Shown in pieces: positions 44,589 to 55,812 of a DNA stretch of 64,000 nt (positions within the stretch are counted from its first letter, which is position 1; each line of letters starts with the position of its first letter). Origin of the DNA: Mytilus californianus (lineage: Eukaryota; Mollusca; Bivalvia; Mytilida; Mytilidae); the NCBI RefSeq assembly GCF_021869535.1, contig NW_026262582.1, positions 56,308,851 through 56,372,850 of the forward strand, given 5' to 3'. Below the pieces are notes generated by a model. It saw only the letters and a list, made by a program, of their open reading frames with translations. It did no database searches and was not told the origin of the DNA. A program made the translations under genes and the position numbers.

Positions 44589-46639
44589 AATATATACATA
44601 CCGGAGAGCAATTATTGTGTATTTGAGCAGTAAATAATTGATTATTGTCGGGGGATTTACATTGAGATTTACAGACCGGAGAGCAAATATTGTGACATAG
44701 AAAACCCTCCCCACCCAAAAAATTCTTAAGGGGGGTAGATGCAAAATCTTCGATCAAAGATTGACTGGGTCGTGCAGTTTTAGAGGAGTTAAACGTTGTG
44801 ATAAAAATGAAACATTTTGAAACCAATTGTAAAGGTATTCCTTTATCCCAACAACAAGACAACAATCGATTAATTGATTGCATGGTTACTCTTTGCGTAA
44901 GGTCCAGAGACAAATATTAGAAGCATGTTAAATTCACAGAGATATATCTATGGAAAGTGGAAGAAATGACTGAACATCCAGTTACTAGTATACATTTTTA
45001 GGGATGTTTATTCGGATACGATAAAAGCAGGTATCCAACCAAAATGCCAGTTTCTCCTTTAACACACTGGGTGGGGTCGCTATGAAAGAGAGAAAAACGA
45101 GGACATGGTAACCCCGAAACAATTTTTTTTAATATGTGTGACTTATATTTATCTGTATTTAGTTTCGATATTTCTAGAAATTTGAAATAATTTGATAAAG
45201 AAATTTATCAATATTGCCTCGTCGTTAATAGATCTAGACCACGTCTTTTTCTTTCTGTAGCCTCCTCGGACGTTCCGCCATTTATCTAAAGTTTAGGGAT
45301 CCATGCTTTAATTTAGTTTTTTGTTAAGGTAGGGTAGGGTATTGGTTAGATGTACTTTGAAGTCCCTGTTCCCCCTCAGAATTTATGTTTTGATAATTCG
45401 TTGTGTACACATTTTTTTTTATAGATTAATGGTGAAACTATAGGATCATTGATTTTAAATTTTGTTTTGTTCTTTCATTATTTACTAGTCCAAGGAGGTG
45501 GAGCTAGACAGGGCAATAACAACTTAATCTCCCATTCTTTGCTTTTCCTATGAAAAGCCATCAACGAAAGGATTGGTAAGCGCAATAACTAAAAAAAAAA
45601 CATTCTGTTTACGCACTCCTTTAAAAATAAGTAAACTCACTAGATATCAAAGGAAAAATTACCATTCCTGTTACAATACAGCATTAAATATCGTTGGGAG
45701 ATGCCTCTATATGTGATCTTCAATAAAATATGAGTACTCTTATATCATATGCCGTCTACACTTCATGTGTCTTAAATAAACTTTCTTCTTTTAAAGACAG
45801 TTCAAAATTATTTCTATATAGAAAAATGAAATCTGAGATAAAATAGAGGGCTATACGGAAGCGTATTAGCGCCACACAACTTTTTTTTAAATATTTCTTC
45901 CAATAACGCAAACCTTTGCGTTATAACGCAAACATCTTGATTTCAATTATTCATTAAGTTTTGTATATATGTCCGTCTGTCATTTATTTTGGTTGTGATT
46001 TTAGATAAGAAAAGAACCATAAATACAAGGCCAAATCATTATAATAAATATGCATAGGAATAAGGAAATACTTGAAGTGCCATTATACATAAATTAAGAA
46101 TGATTTGTGCATCAGAAAAGTATATAATTTAACAAGAAAATAGATATTGTATAGGCATATTTTAATTGAAAGAGCAAAAATTATGTCATACAATTGTGAA
46201 ACTTGCAAGTCAAATAGACAAAATGATATTTCTGCTTTAAAATGAATTATTAATAAAGAAACATTTTTTTTTTAAATTTTGATGCAAGAAATCGTTTTTT
46301 TAAATCTCAGAATATGATAAAGATTCTTTGATAGAAAGTCATAGCATTTTCATTTCAATCTAGTGAAGTAACTTTTAAGATGCCTGGGTAGAAATTTGAA
46401 TGGAGAGAACATAATTTTAATAATAAAACATCTTCATTTTATTGCAAAAAGGTAGCTTGTTTGGATCTAACCAACCTTACACAATCCTCAATCGAGAGCT
46501 TACTTTGGAAGTATATCTATATTTGGCTATAGCTGTATTAGCAGAGTTGATTTTTTCATATTCTTCGATATAACTTCAATTTACTCAATTTTCTTTGTAA
46601 AATATATATACATGTATTATAATGTATATAATTTTTGGG
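44589..46639. other. AT-rich DNA without recognised gene
   Basis: Short inverted motif AACGCAAACCTTTGCGTT near 45905-45922 with AAATGTTTGCGTTAT facing it near 46936; otherwise nothing I can name. Confidence 0.5.
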
Positions 46640-46785
46640 ACCCTTTATAGCTTGCTGTTAGGTATGGACCAATGCTCCGTGTTGAAGACCGTACTTTGAC
46701 CTATAATGGTTTACTTTTAGAAATTGTGACTTGGATGGAGAGTTGTCTCATTGACATTCATACCACATCTTCTTATATCTATTAT
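46640..46785 (+). repeat. 5'-truncated copy of ...AATCATACCACATCTTC family
   Basis: CCCTTTATAGCTTGCTGTTA, GTTGAAGACCGTACTTTGAC, GAGAGTTGTCTCATTG and ATACCACATCTTC. Diverged. Confidence 0.7.
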
Positions 46786-47613
46786 CCTACTCATTATTAG
46801 TCAATGATATGTTCTAAATATTCAAGCATTTCACTTTGCAATGAGTACAAAGGGGGATACATTTTAATATATGCAGCCTCCTCCATTTATAACTGCTGCT
46901 TCCTTTGGATCTTAAATAAGAAAAAAGATAAAACAAATGTTTGCGTTATCTCGCCCCTACCTTATTATCTTGCATCGAATCCAATACATCCTTTAACATA
47001 TATCACATATGAATTCACACCACACGTATACAGGTATTTCCCAAAACATTTACAGAAACTATGTAGCACGTGCGAATTACGTTTGTAAGTGTATAATTAA
47101 GTTCAAACACTCTCAATACCACTAGAATTCTGACGTCAGAAAACATTTGCATAGTAATTCCTTTCCCAAATACAAAATGTAAACATACCCCATAGAAATT
47201 GACCAATCGACAAAAGGAACAACAATGCATTGGGTTACTACGATTTTAATATCACTTAACACGTGGGAATTTGGTTAAAAAGTGTCATTTTGTATTGTAT
47301 CTCGGAATCTCGTGTTTATCTCTTTTTTTTTCATCCAATATACCTAAAATGAGTATATATAGCATAATCTTCAATTTGTATTCTCAGATTTATTGTGTCT
47401 GGCTTCAGCATTTGACTTCTTTCGTCTTGTCAAAGTAATAATAAAACAGGTGTTGTCTATGTAACAAGTATTGAATTTTCAAATATTTTGGCCTTAGTTC
47501 TGCATCACTACAGAGACATTTATGGTCAAAATGTGCATATAGTGCAGAAAAATTGGCACCGTTAATGTTATTATTCACTAGTATACCTGTTCATTCATTT
47601 CAGGATAATTGGC
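46786..47613. other. No gene recognised
   Basis: Small ORFs on both strands without recognisable domains. Confidence 0.5.
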
Positions 47614-47933
47614 ATGTTACAGAGAGGTATACAGCCAGAAAAAAATTAATTGAAGTTGGTACTCCAGGAATTTATTCGCGTAGGCTTTAGCAACATTTTA
47701 AACTATTTTTTTCACAAATCTCCTATAGCCTGCTTTATGCTATTTAAAGAGGAAAATGATAACATTACATGGATTTTTTTTTATTTCAATTTATTTTTAT
47801 TGTTACTATTTACCAGAACGTTTTCTCGTGAATTTATAATTGAATGTGTCCCTGCTAAAACGGGACAAACATTGAAAAGATCAAGTTGTCAGTGTTTACA
47901 GTGTTTACAGGGAGGTAATATTTTGTCACTAGA
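47614..47933 (+). repeat. Dispersed repeat, copy 2 of a pair with 28824-29138
   Basis: Same landmarks and order as copy 1. Carries a private 10-bp duplication (CAGTGTTTACAGTGTTTACA near 47891-47910) just before GGAGGTAATATTTTGTCACT. Unlike copy 1, it is not followed by an SGNH-like ORF. Confidence 0.8.
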
Positions 47934-49367
47934 GTAAGTCAGTAAATTTTATTTTAAGTCGGCATATATGTACATAGTAACAGATAAAACATGCAGCTTC
48001 ATGCAAATACTAATAAATAATAATAAAAAAGCATGCAAATATAATGAAAGCAAATTAATTTTGATTTCTGAACCTCCAGGGTTAATGCTTATGCTGCAAA
48101 CACCTCTATGTGCATTGAATGGGGGAACCAGCAATCACTGAAATATCATAAAATACTAACAAACTAAAAAGCATAAATAAATAAATAAATTAAGCACTGG
48201 TATTTGATAGCAGCTATATATAATAATGCATAAAAAAGCAGAGCAAAAGGCCAGAAAAGAAAAAAAAAAGAAAGAAATTTCAGCTATGAGGCAGCACTGG
48301 ATAGAAACGGCACGAACTGCAGTTGCAGAGTATAACAAAATAAAAAAAATACTTGTACTATATTGGTGGGAACATAATTATGCTAATTTATTCATACTGA
48401 TACCCGAATACGGTAGTGTACCCTACCTGGGTAAATGTAACTTTACAAAATTTCCCTAATATTTGTTTCACTCACAGGTTCATGATCAAAATCTAAAAGA
48501 TGTCATCTATATATCATATAGGGCTAGAAACATTTTGTAGCAATTAAACATTTTTCATAAAATTAAATGCTATTCATGACTGCATGTTCCTGATGAAAGC
48601 ATATTGATACACAATTACAAATTTTACATTTTGTCAAATTTTGCATCGAAGGATTTCGCTTACCAAACTTAAATAATGTGTATCCGAAAATACAATGCAT
48701 AGCATTACCTCCAATATAATGTTGATTTTGGTTATACGTGTTTGAAATAATTACTCAAAATCTGTCCAATGTGCGGTTTTGTGCTATCTAAAGGAATTTT
48801 TATAAGTTTGTGATCTGATTTGAAACCTTACTTTTGATATTATGAATTTCAGTAATGATTAAAAGACTTTCTGAAAATTGTATTGATGTGAAATAGCTTT
48901 ATCAAGGGTATATTAGCCGCAATACCGGTATCTTTTTAAATAAAGTATGTTTAAGAGCAAGGTCACATGCACTTTTGCACTCGCTAATTTTGTTTTTACT
49001 CATTCAAAAGACAAACTTACAACTACATACATCGCATATACTTTGTTATGTATATTTGTTTGCAAAACGTTTGGAAAGAATACAGATTTGAATATTTAAA
49101 TGAGAAGGAAACCCCAAAAATTGTTTTGCATAGATTAATAGAAAACTATTATCTAAATATAACGTTTCTGTTAAAAAATGGTATCGTTATCAAATAAATC
49201 AATATTTTGTAATATCAATTTTAGAAATTCCCGCCTCCATGTAGGCAGCCATTCTTGTATAATCCGTGACGTCACACCTACGATTCCGGTTTTACTTGTT
49301 CCGGCATCTGCAATTTTCCAAAATTTATTTACACACCGCGATAGAAAACGAAAGTAGCCAAAGTCAG
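47934..49367. other. Non-coding region upstream of the P2X7-like exon
   Basis: AT-rich. 49210-49367 is locally GC-richer (GAAATTCCCGCCTCCATGTA, CCGTGACGTCACACC with a CRE-like TGACGTCA at 49268-49275) and could be a promoter and 5' UTR for the ATG at 49368. That is inference only. Confidence 0.4.
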
Positions 49368-51119
49368 ATGGGTCTTGTTGCTTACAACTTCGAACCCGAG
49401 CTCACTGTTAAAGAAATTGAAGATCGAAATCGAGCTGCATTAGCATCTTCAGAAGCTGTAGTTGGGACACTGGAGGAATACACCTTATCACTATTTGGAA
49501 ATCAGCGCCGGTTGACCCGAGAATCTGCGGCGCTTGAACTTTTGACGTCATACAACAATCACTTTTCCTGAACACTGCCTACTGTAAAAAGAAATCTTTC
49601 TCTCACTGTGCAAGGAAAAGTGACTTGCCAAAAAATCTGTTTTCCCCCAATGTTTTCACAAACAAAATGTCAATAATTAACATAAATGGGTCGACTGGAC
49701 TCAAACTATACACACCAAGACTCGTGCGACTATCAATGCAAGCATTACATACATTATATTAAACAAGATAAAATTGAAAATGGAAATGGGGAGTATGTCA
49801 AAGAGACAACAAACCGACCAAAGAGCAGACAACAGCCGAAGGCCACCAATTATGGGTCTTCAATGCAGCGAGAAATCCCGCACCCGGAGGTGGTTCTCAT
49901 CTGGCCCCTAACTAAAATTGTGTGCTAGTTCAGTGAAAATGGACGCCACACTAAACTCCAAAACATATAAATGAACTAAAATTAAAAAACATACTAGACT
50001 AACAAAGACCAGAGGCTCCTGACTTGGGACAGGCGCAAAAATACATACATTAAAATTGTTTGCAGGGTAAAAAAACTACCTCTTCTTCAACAAAGTGTGT
50101 ATAAAGTGGTTGGATATGTTCCGAATGTAATTAACCACAATCCCATCCTCTTTTCCTCAAATGTGACATAACCGAATGAGACTCATCATCATATTTGTAC
50201 ATATATATGAGCAACACGACCAGTGCCATATGTGGAGAAGGATCTGCCTATGTACCCTTCTGGAGCACATGAGATCACCCTGGTTTTTGGTGGGGTTCTT
50301 GTTTCTCAGTATTTAGTTTTCAGTGTTTTGTTTTGTGGACTGCTGTTTGCCTTGTTGTCATTTTTCGTTTTTTGCCATGGCTTTGTCAGCGTGTTTTAGA
50401 CTAATGAGTTTGAATGTCAATTTGGTATCTTCCGCCTCTCTATAAAAGTGTTGTTTTATTAGGAGTTATTACAGGTTTGGGTTCAGGGTAATTTTTTTAT
50501 TTTTTAGGCCTAGCCATTACCCAGAACCCTGGCCTGCTTTTGGTGCCCCCCCCCCCCCCCCCCCCTTTTACGTCAAATTCTGGATACTACAGCAATCCTT
50601 CAAAGGAATGCAATACCTCCTTCTGTACTTCATTTATTTAGGTTGCTCCGGATTTAGAAGGGAACTCAAAAATAAATCATATCCTCAATGTTTGGAGACT
50701 TGTTCATAAAAATATATTCCACTACATGTATCATTGCAGTTCTCTAAGATATTTTTTTGTTGGTGTGCATGGATGACTGGGAAGCACATTGATAGTCTTA
50801 TATAAAAACTGTACATGTATTAGAAATGTGATGCTTTAGTTTATTTATTTGTAGGCAATCCCGACTAGTTGATTATAGACAATTCATTTGTTGGATGCTC
50901 AAAGGAGAAAAACTTGGAAAAGGAAGAAGGGTGGTAATTCCTTCTTGTGTTGTCGAAGACATTAGAGATTCCTCTCCAGAGAGCAACAATGAGTACACAG
51001 GATTTCAAGTTGCTGTAGATGTGAGCGAACTGTTTGTTGAAATGTTAAGGGAAAAAAGACAAGTTTTTCTATGCCAACAAACGATAAACTTAAACACATG
51101 TTGTGTGATACTTTTGTAA
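49368..51119 (+). CDS. Candidate exons of a P2X7 C-terminal-domain-like gene (incomplete)
   Basis: Exon candidate 1 (ATG 49368 to at most 49571): MGLVAYNFEPELTVKEIEDR and onward, like the 'Y.FEPE' start of proteins carrying the P2X7-receptor cytoplasmic C-terminal domain. Exon candidate 2 opens right after an acceptor-like TTATTTATTTGTAG (AG at 50853-50854). It reads QSRLVDYRQFICWMLKGEKL, then GKGRRVVIPSCVVEDIRDSS and NEYTGF, the 'YRQF..W..g.LG...R.vIPSC.v..IR..fP....YtGF' end of that domain. The middle zinc-binding part (WC.CG.C..MPT...CC) is not between them; that interval holds a PLE fragment and a repeat. Domain role: Zn/nucleotide-binding module described for P2X7; here in a stand-alone invertebrate multi-copy gene. 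Intact splice structure is unproven; it may be a gene remnant. Confidence 0.55.
49775..50050 (-). mobile_element. PLE 3' terminal fragment
   Basis: Inverse of the 3' end of the PLE at 33955-37080: GTCAAAGAGACAACAAACCG, GACAACAGCCGAAGGCCACC and CAGTGAAAATGGACGCCACA. Ends with GGCTCCTGACTTGGGACAGG (50014-50033), a part missing from the 36840-37080 copy. 5'-truncated as expected for target-primed insertion. Lies between the two P2X7-like exon candidates. Confidence 0.75.
50125..50450 (+). repeat. Mussel repeat AACCACAATCCCATCC ... TTTGGTATCTTCCGCC
   Basis: Same order as 30168-30480 (GAGCAACACGACCAGTGCCA, GGAGCACATGAGATCACC, TTGGTGGGGTTCTTG, GCCATGGCTTTGTCAG, TTTGGTATCTTCCGCCTCTC). Confidence 0.8.
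50546..50565 (+). repeat. Poly-C run of 20 bases
   Basis: Uninterrupted C tract within otherwise AT-rich DNA. Length may vary or be a sequencing artefact. Confidence 0.8.
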
Positions 51120-51309
51120 ATTGGTATAGCTGATATAATGTTCAACTTGTACTAAATGAACGTTGATTTTGAAGAATATTTATTAAATCATTAGAATGTG
51201 AAAACATTGTCATTGCACATTAGAATAATTTTCAATACAATTTCTAAAAGATAACTATATAGCTAGGTAGAACTGTTTTAGTGGACTAAAACTAATGTAT
51301 CCCTTCATA

Positions 51310-52165
51310 AAAATGAGTTATTTCACATTAGAGGTCAAAGGTTGAGGTCAGATGTAATCTTTCATGGTATGTGACATATCATCTTGAGGTACTGCACTCA
51401 TATGCCAAATATCTAAAATCAATGCTAAGGAATATAAAACTTATGTTCAATACACAGAAATGTAAAACAAGAGTGCACACACTGAAATGTCTTGCCTGCT
51501 TTCCTAATAATAATTGAATTTATGTTGAAGTCTTTAAGATGTAGGTTTTACTACAAATATCACACAAACTTAACATTATAAATGATCCATTCCATGTAAA
51601 TGAGGTCAAGGTCAGATTAATCCTGCCAGAGGGACATGTTTTTTTCGTTTGAATTGTTTATATTTGTCATTTCGGTGGCTTTTATAGCTTACTAAGCACT
51701 ATGGGCTTTGCTCATTGTTGAAGGCGTACGGTGACCCATAGTTGTTAACTTCTATGTCATTTAGTCTCACTGGTGAAGAGTTGTCTCATTGGCAATCATA
51801 CCACATCTTCTTATTTTTATATGTACACCAAACAATCATTATACCAAATATAGTTAACCTTTAATTTGCTTATAGTATCTGAGAAACAGCCTAGTCATGA
51901 AAACTTAGTATTGACCAATGAACCATGAAAATGAGGTCAAGGTCAGATAAACCGTGCCATACTCACATGTACACCTTACATTTATTCCATAAACCAAATA
52001 TAGTCACATGCGAGTACAAAAATCAAGTATTTTAACCTCGATGTCAAAGGTCAAGGTCTAACGAAGGTCATGATGATATTTGACACATCGCCTTATTGTT
52101 ATACACCTTCATGCCATGGCAAAATATCATAAGCCTGTTTCTTAAGGAAAAAAGTATAACCCAGA
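51310..52165 (+). repeat. Second copy of the CCATGAAAATGAGGTCAAGG repeat, interrupted
   Basis: Matches 20155-20770 in unit order (AATGAGGTCAAGGTCAGAT at about 51600 and 51930; ACATGTACACC...ACA). It is interrupted by the 182-bp insertion at 51639-51820; removing that rejoins GGACATGT and ACACCAAACAATC. Confidence 0.75.
51639..51820 (+). mobile_element. 182-bp 5'-truncated copy with 4-bp TSD ATGT
   Basis: ATGT at 51635-51638 and 51821-51824 flank it, and its host repeat is readable on both sides, so these are true borders. Contains CTTTTATAGCTTACTAAGC, CATTGTTGAAGGCGTACGGT, AGAGTTGTCTCATTGGCAAT and CATACCACATCTTCTTATTT. No TIRs. Same 3' end as the copy at 43745-44195. Confidence 0.75.
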
Positions 52166-53020
52166 CAAGGTTACACGAGAAGAACCAGAATATTCAAACA
52201 TAATCATGATAATGTCTTTTGTCGAAGGGAAAAAATTATAATCACAAATGTACAACATGCATAAGAGAACCCTTTAACTTGGAGGAGGGGAAACCGGTTA
52301 TGGCTTTTATTTATTGAGCATTTTTCCCCTAACAAGCATTGACTGGCAAGCACTAGATTACTCATTTTTTTTGTGGCAAAGGCTAGGCAAAAATTCCTGA
52401 ACAGAAAAATTCGTTCTTCCTTCATCATGATCAGAATATTTTTCGTCAAAGTTGGGAATCAGAATATTTTTAAGAAACTAACAACATTGAATCCCCTCCT
52501 TTTCAGAGTTAAATGAAGGTCAAGTTCAATATTGATGATTTTCACTTTTTTCATTCAAGAGTTAACGTTATGGTCCTTGATTGATTGATACATTTTGTTA
52601 ATCACGCTTTTTGTCCTTTCCATTGGGATAACTTGACAACTGTATGTTCCATCTTTTTCAAATTTGTATTTATGGTTTATGATGTCAGACAAAATGAATA
52701 TGAAAAAAAGGATATTGGCAAAGGCATGAAGACATCACAAAATTCACTTTCTGCTGTTATCTGTCATACATGTACATGTACATGTAAATAAGAAAACAGG
52801 TTTGCTGTCAAGTTGACATTCTTGTTATGTTCTGTATTATAAAAAAATTCTGATCTTAGAAACAAAGCTGAAATATTGTTGAAAGTGACATAAAACACCA
52901 AAAATGAAATCAATCAATCAATCCAAAACAAAACACTAGTACAACATGTACAAGACATTATTGAGAATACAATGCTATATTAACTGATTGATTCACAAAC
53001 TTATGCACAAATGTATATGT
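52166..53020. other. No gene recognised
   Basis: AT-rich. Contains CATACATGTACATGTACATG near 52768 and ATCAATCAATCAATC near 52910 (simple sequence next to a TAAAACACCAAAA stretch, resembling a retroelement tail). Confidence 0.5.
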
Positions 53021-53240
53021 TAAGGGAACGACCATTTAACTCTGAAAAAGGAGAGGGGAGGGGTTGTCATAAAAAAATATTCTAATTTTTAACTTTGAAG
53101 AAAGAAAATGTTCAAGAAGGACAAATAAATTTTTCGGATTAACAGTTTTTGCCATTAAATTTAATGTCAAGTTCTTAAAAAAGTTTGTGTGGTAAGAAAA
53201 AAACATAACCCCCTCTTAAAGTTAAATGGTCTTTCCCTAA
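53021..53240. mobile_element. 220-bp MITE
   Basis: Left end TAAGGGAACGACCATTTAAC; the right end is the inverse TTAGGGAAAGACCATTTAAC. TIR about 24 bp with two mismatches, followed by G-rich/C-rich subterminal stretches (AGGAGAGGGGAGGGG against CCCCCTCTT). Possible TA-containing target; TSD not resolved. Confidence 0.7.
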
Positions 53241-53417
53241 GTTTGAATATCAAGAACAGTATTCACTTTGAATTTTCAAATCGGGAAAATCGTTTCTGAA
53301 TCATTTCGGATTTTGAAGGAACAGACAAAGGAGCAATATTTCCTTCCTGTGCTCTTTCCTTTACTGGCAGTGTCATTGTGTCTCTTTGAACTAACGCATT
53401 TTCTATCCGAAGTTTTG

Positions 53418-53785
53418 ATCCATCAACAAACATGACCGCCATGGCGAAAATGGAACATAAGGGACAAAAGCAGTTTTTGGCTCATATCTCAAAAACTACA
53501 GCAGTTAGACCAAAAGTGAAAGGGAGTTAAAGTGATAAATGGGTCATGATCTATCTGTTATGAAATTTTCGGACAAGTTCGACAACCCATTGATGGGGTA
53601 CTGTTGGAAATAGTTTATTTTTATTAAATTTTACTGTTTTTGGTTATTTTCTTTTATATTATAATAGATAGAGAGAAAGTATAAATGGCAATAAATGTTC
53701 AGCTAAGTAAGATCTACAAATAAGTCAATTGCCTGAAACTGAAATTACAGGTGAGCGATATCAGGCTCTCATGAGCCTCTTGTTT
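53418..53785 (+). repeat. Partial copy of the 2325-3615 bivalve repeat
   Basis: AACATGACCGCCATGGCGAA, TTTTTGGCTCATATCTC, AACCCATTGATGGGGTACTG, AAGTAAGATCTACAAATAAG and the 3' end GGTGAGCGATATCAGGCTCT with its small hairpin. More diverged than the copy at 2325. It truncates the transposase-like gene that reads leftward into it at 53786. Confidence 0.75.
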
Positions 53786-53786
53786 G

Positions 53787-54720
53787 GTTTTCCGACACTT
53801 CACGTTCAATAGGTGTGTGGGCACATTGCATGAAGAATTTACCCTCAAAAGTATGTACATTTACAGAGTGATTAACTATAGAAATCCAGCTTTCTTCCAA
53901 AATATCTTTATCTCCACCACAATTACTGGCGCACCACCACAGATGATTGCAGATAGACTTTGTCCAATGGTTTAAATCCTCACAGCCTTCTGGAAATTCC
54001 TTCTTCGTTATTTTTCGTATCTGAACATGCCGATCTGTGGCTAACACCTTAATCCTGAAGCCCATCCAGGAGAAGAGTCATGCATCTACGAAATCCCTCA
54101 ACTTCCATATTAGAAGATGACCAAGTTTCAGTTACCTTGATCACAACAAACATAACAATGCGTTGGGTTTCAATATCAAGGAGTGAATATGTGCAATACT
54201 TCGCACTAAAACCTGGTGAATCACACCTTCCGTCACCTGCTAGCCGTAACTTACGATTTTGTTCTTTAATATTCTTCAACTCCACATCTTGTAATAAGGT
54301 CCATACATGTGTTTAACAACAGGCATTATTTTTGAATTTTGTTGTAGGTGGTGTGCGAAATGAATTTCAAGTTACAAAATTCTGCAAACTGTGATAAGTG
54401 GCTGTATGTTTGCCCACAAAAAAGTGTTGCAGCACTTACTAACAGATTCCCAACTGACATCTTGCCAACAAATGGTTGTGAGCTCCATTATAACTTATAA
54501 CTAAGTGTCCACTTGTACAGTATGCAGTGGTGTTGATTACAGTTTCATCTGATAAGTCTTTAACAATGTCATCTGGATAGTCAGGACATTCACAAGTTTT
54601 ACATTTTAATTGGTTACAATATAGATGTATACATCTATGGTTACTTAAATTGTCAATTGCGCTTTCAAATACAATAAATTTATTTTCTTTTATTAACTTC
54701 TGCTCCTCTGTGAGAATATT
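53787..54720 (-). pseudogene. DDE-transposase-like gene (GDGRCDSP / ATDRH family), decayed
   Basis: Minus-strand order: QKLIKENKFIVFESAIDNL, HLYCNQLKCKTCECPDY, NTTAYCTSGHLVISYNG (54720-54490). Then, after shifts, text like GQTYSHLSQFAEF. Then open 54285-54049: RLAGDGRCDSPGFSAKY, CTYSLLDIETQRIV, SSSNMEVEGFRRCM. Then 54065-53787: IKVLATDRHVQIRKITKKEF, PEGCEDLNHWTKSICNHLWW, CASNCGG. I remember this layout ('fivFES', 'C..GH', 'GDGR.DSPG..AKY', 'ATDRH', 'HQFDVWH', 'NHLWW') as a multi-copy animal family that looks like a DDE transposase (first Asp in GDGRCDSP, second in ATDRH); superfamily uncertain, Kolobok-like possible. The HQFDVWH segment (about 23 residues) is deleted, and the C-terminus is cut by the repeat at 53418-53785. 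Confidence 0.65.
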
Positions 54721-54739
54721 TTATAATCATATCCTGATT

Positions 54740-55030
54740 TGATCATTTATACAATCCCGTCCTATCTCTCTCGATCATAACTTCATCGAATTTATACTTT
54801 CCATGTGCAACACGACGGGTGACACATGTGGAGCAGGACCTGCTCACCATTCCAGAGCACCTGATATCACTTTAGGTTTTTCGGTAGGATGCGTGTTGCT
54901 CAGTTTTTAGCTTTCTGTGAATTTTTTTTAAGGTGTGGACTGTTGTTTATTTTTTCGTCGTTTTTGTTTCTGCTATGGTATTCATTCATTTTTTCTTTCT
55001 TTGACTTTTATTTTTTTTGTTACCTTGTCA
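54740..55030 (+). repeat. Third copy of the ACAATCCCGTCC repeat, diverged
   Basis: TACAATCCCGTCCTATCTC, GCAACACGACGGGTGACACA, CATTCCAGAGCACCTGATAT and TTTTTCGGTAGGATGCGTGT; the 3' end is degraded. Confidence 0.7.
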
Positions 55031-55139
55031 TCTTCTGTCTCATTTTTTTATGTTTTTAAGAGTGGCATGTTTATAAGTTGTGAAACTCTTAAATATAACT
55101 AACTGCATGTTCGGTTAATTAATTGCAGAAACTGTTTGA

Positions 55140-55260
55140 TTCACGCCCAGTGGCAAATCTTTCATAAATATTCAGTTCTATTTGTAATAGACAGAGATGC
55201 AAAGTGGTTTGACAACGATTAAGGGCTGGACATTTGGACTGGCATAGGAAAATGTTGAAA
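55140..55260 (+). repeat. Fragment of the CCAGTGGCAAATATTTCATG repeat
   Basis: CCCAGTGGCAAATCTTTCAT, AATATTCAG and TTTGGACTGGCATAGGAAAA follow the start of the repeat at 38276. Confidence 0.55.
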
Positions 55261-55622
55261 TGAAAAATTTGTTAACGTCACGAATTTGGGTACGTCTAAA
55301 CACCGCTCAGGACCTCCTGAGTGCACTCAGGACATACAATGTGCACTCAGGACCCTTTATAGTCATCGTATTTGCACACAGGATGGATGAATATATCCGT
55401 TACACGCTGCTTATTTAAGAGTTAAATTTTGGTAGAATTTGAAATCGAACTTAGATAGATATGTTAATTTTTATGAAATAATGAGGGCACGTGTTACTGA
55501 TTACACAACTACTGAGCCGTGAATTATCCAATCAACACAATTGATTGGATTATCTTTATTGTTGTTTATGAATTGTGTTGTTAGTACTGTGTTAAGTTTA
55601 AAATGAATAACACGATGTTATT

Positions 55623-55812
55623 AAGTTTTGTGAAAGTTGCAGTGTAGAGACTGAAAAACATTTCCTTATGGAATGCACACTTTATGACGGTATTCGATAT
55701 AACCTTTTTCATGAATGTTCAAAATTTATTCAAGATTTTCACAGCCTTGATATAGATAACAAATTTATTGAAATTATGAACTGGTCCTATATTTTCAATG
55801 ACAATATTTAGA
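55623..55812 (+). pseudogene. LINE ORF2 C-terminal scrap inside family A element
   Basis: Open frame: KFCESCSVETEKHFLMECTL, YDGIRYNLF, then DIDNKFIEIM and a stop near 55812. CX2CX6HX4C knuckle plus 'Y..iR..LF' is the LINE ORF2 end. The otherwise related sequence at 58514-58811 + 60858-61000 lacks it, so it was inserted or captured in this copy. Confidence 0.7.

Noticed and set aside
49266-49367. Earlier start for the P2X7-like exon 1
   Set aside because: The 34 residues before Met 49368 look like translated 5' UTR; the conserved block starts right after ATG 49368.
53769-54316. Plus-strand ORFs opposite the transposase-like gene
   Set aside because: The minus-strand frames carry the conserved motifs; the plus frames do not.
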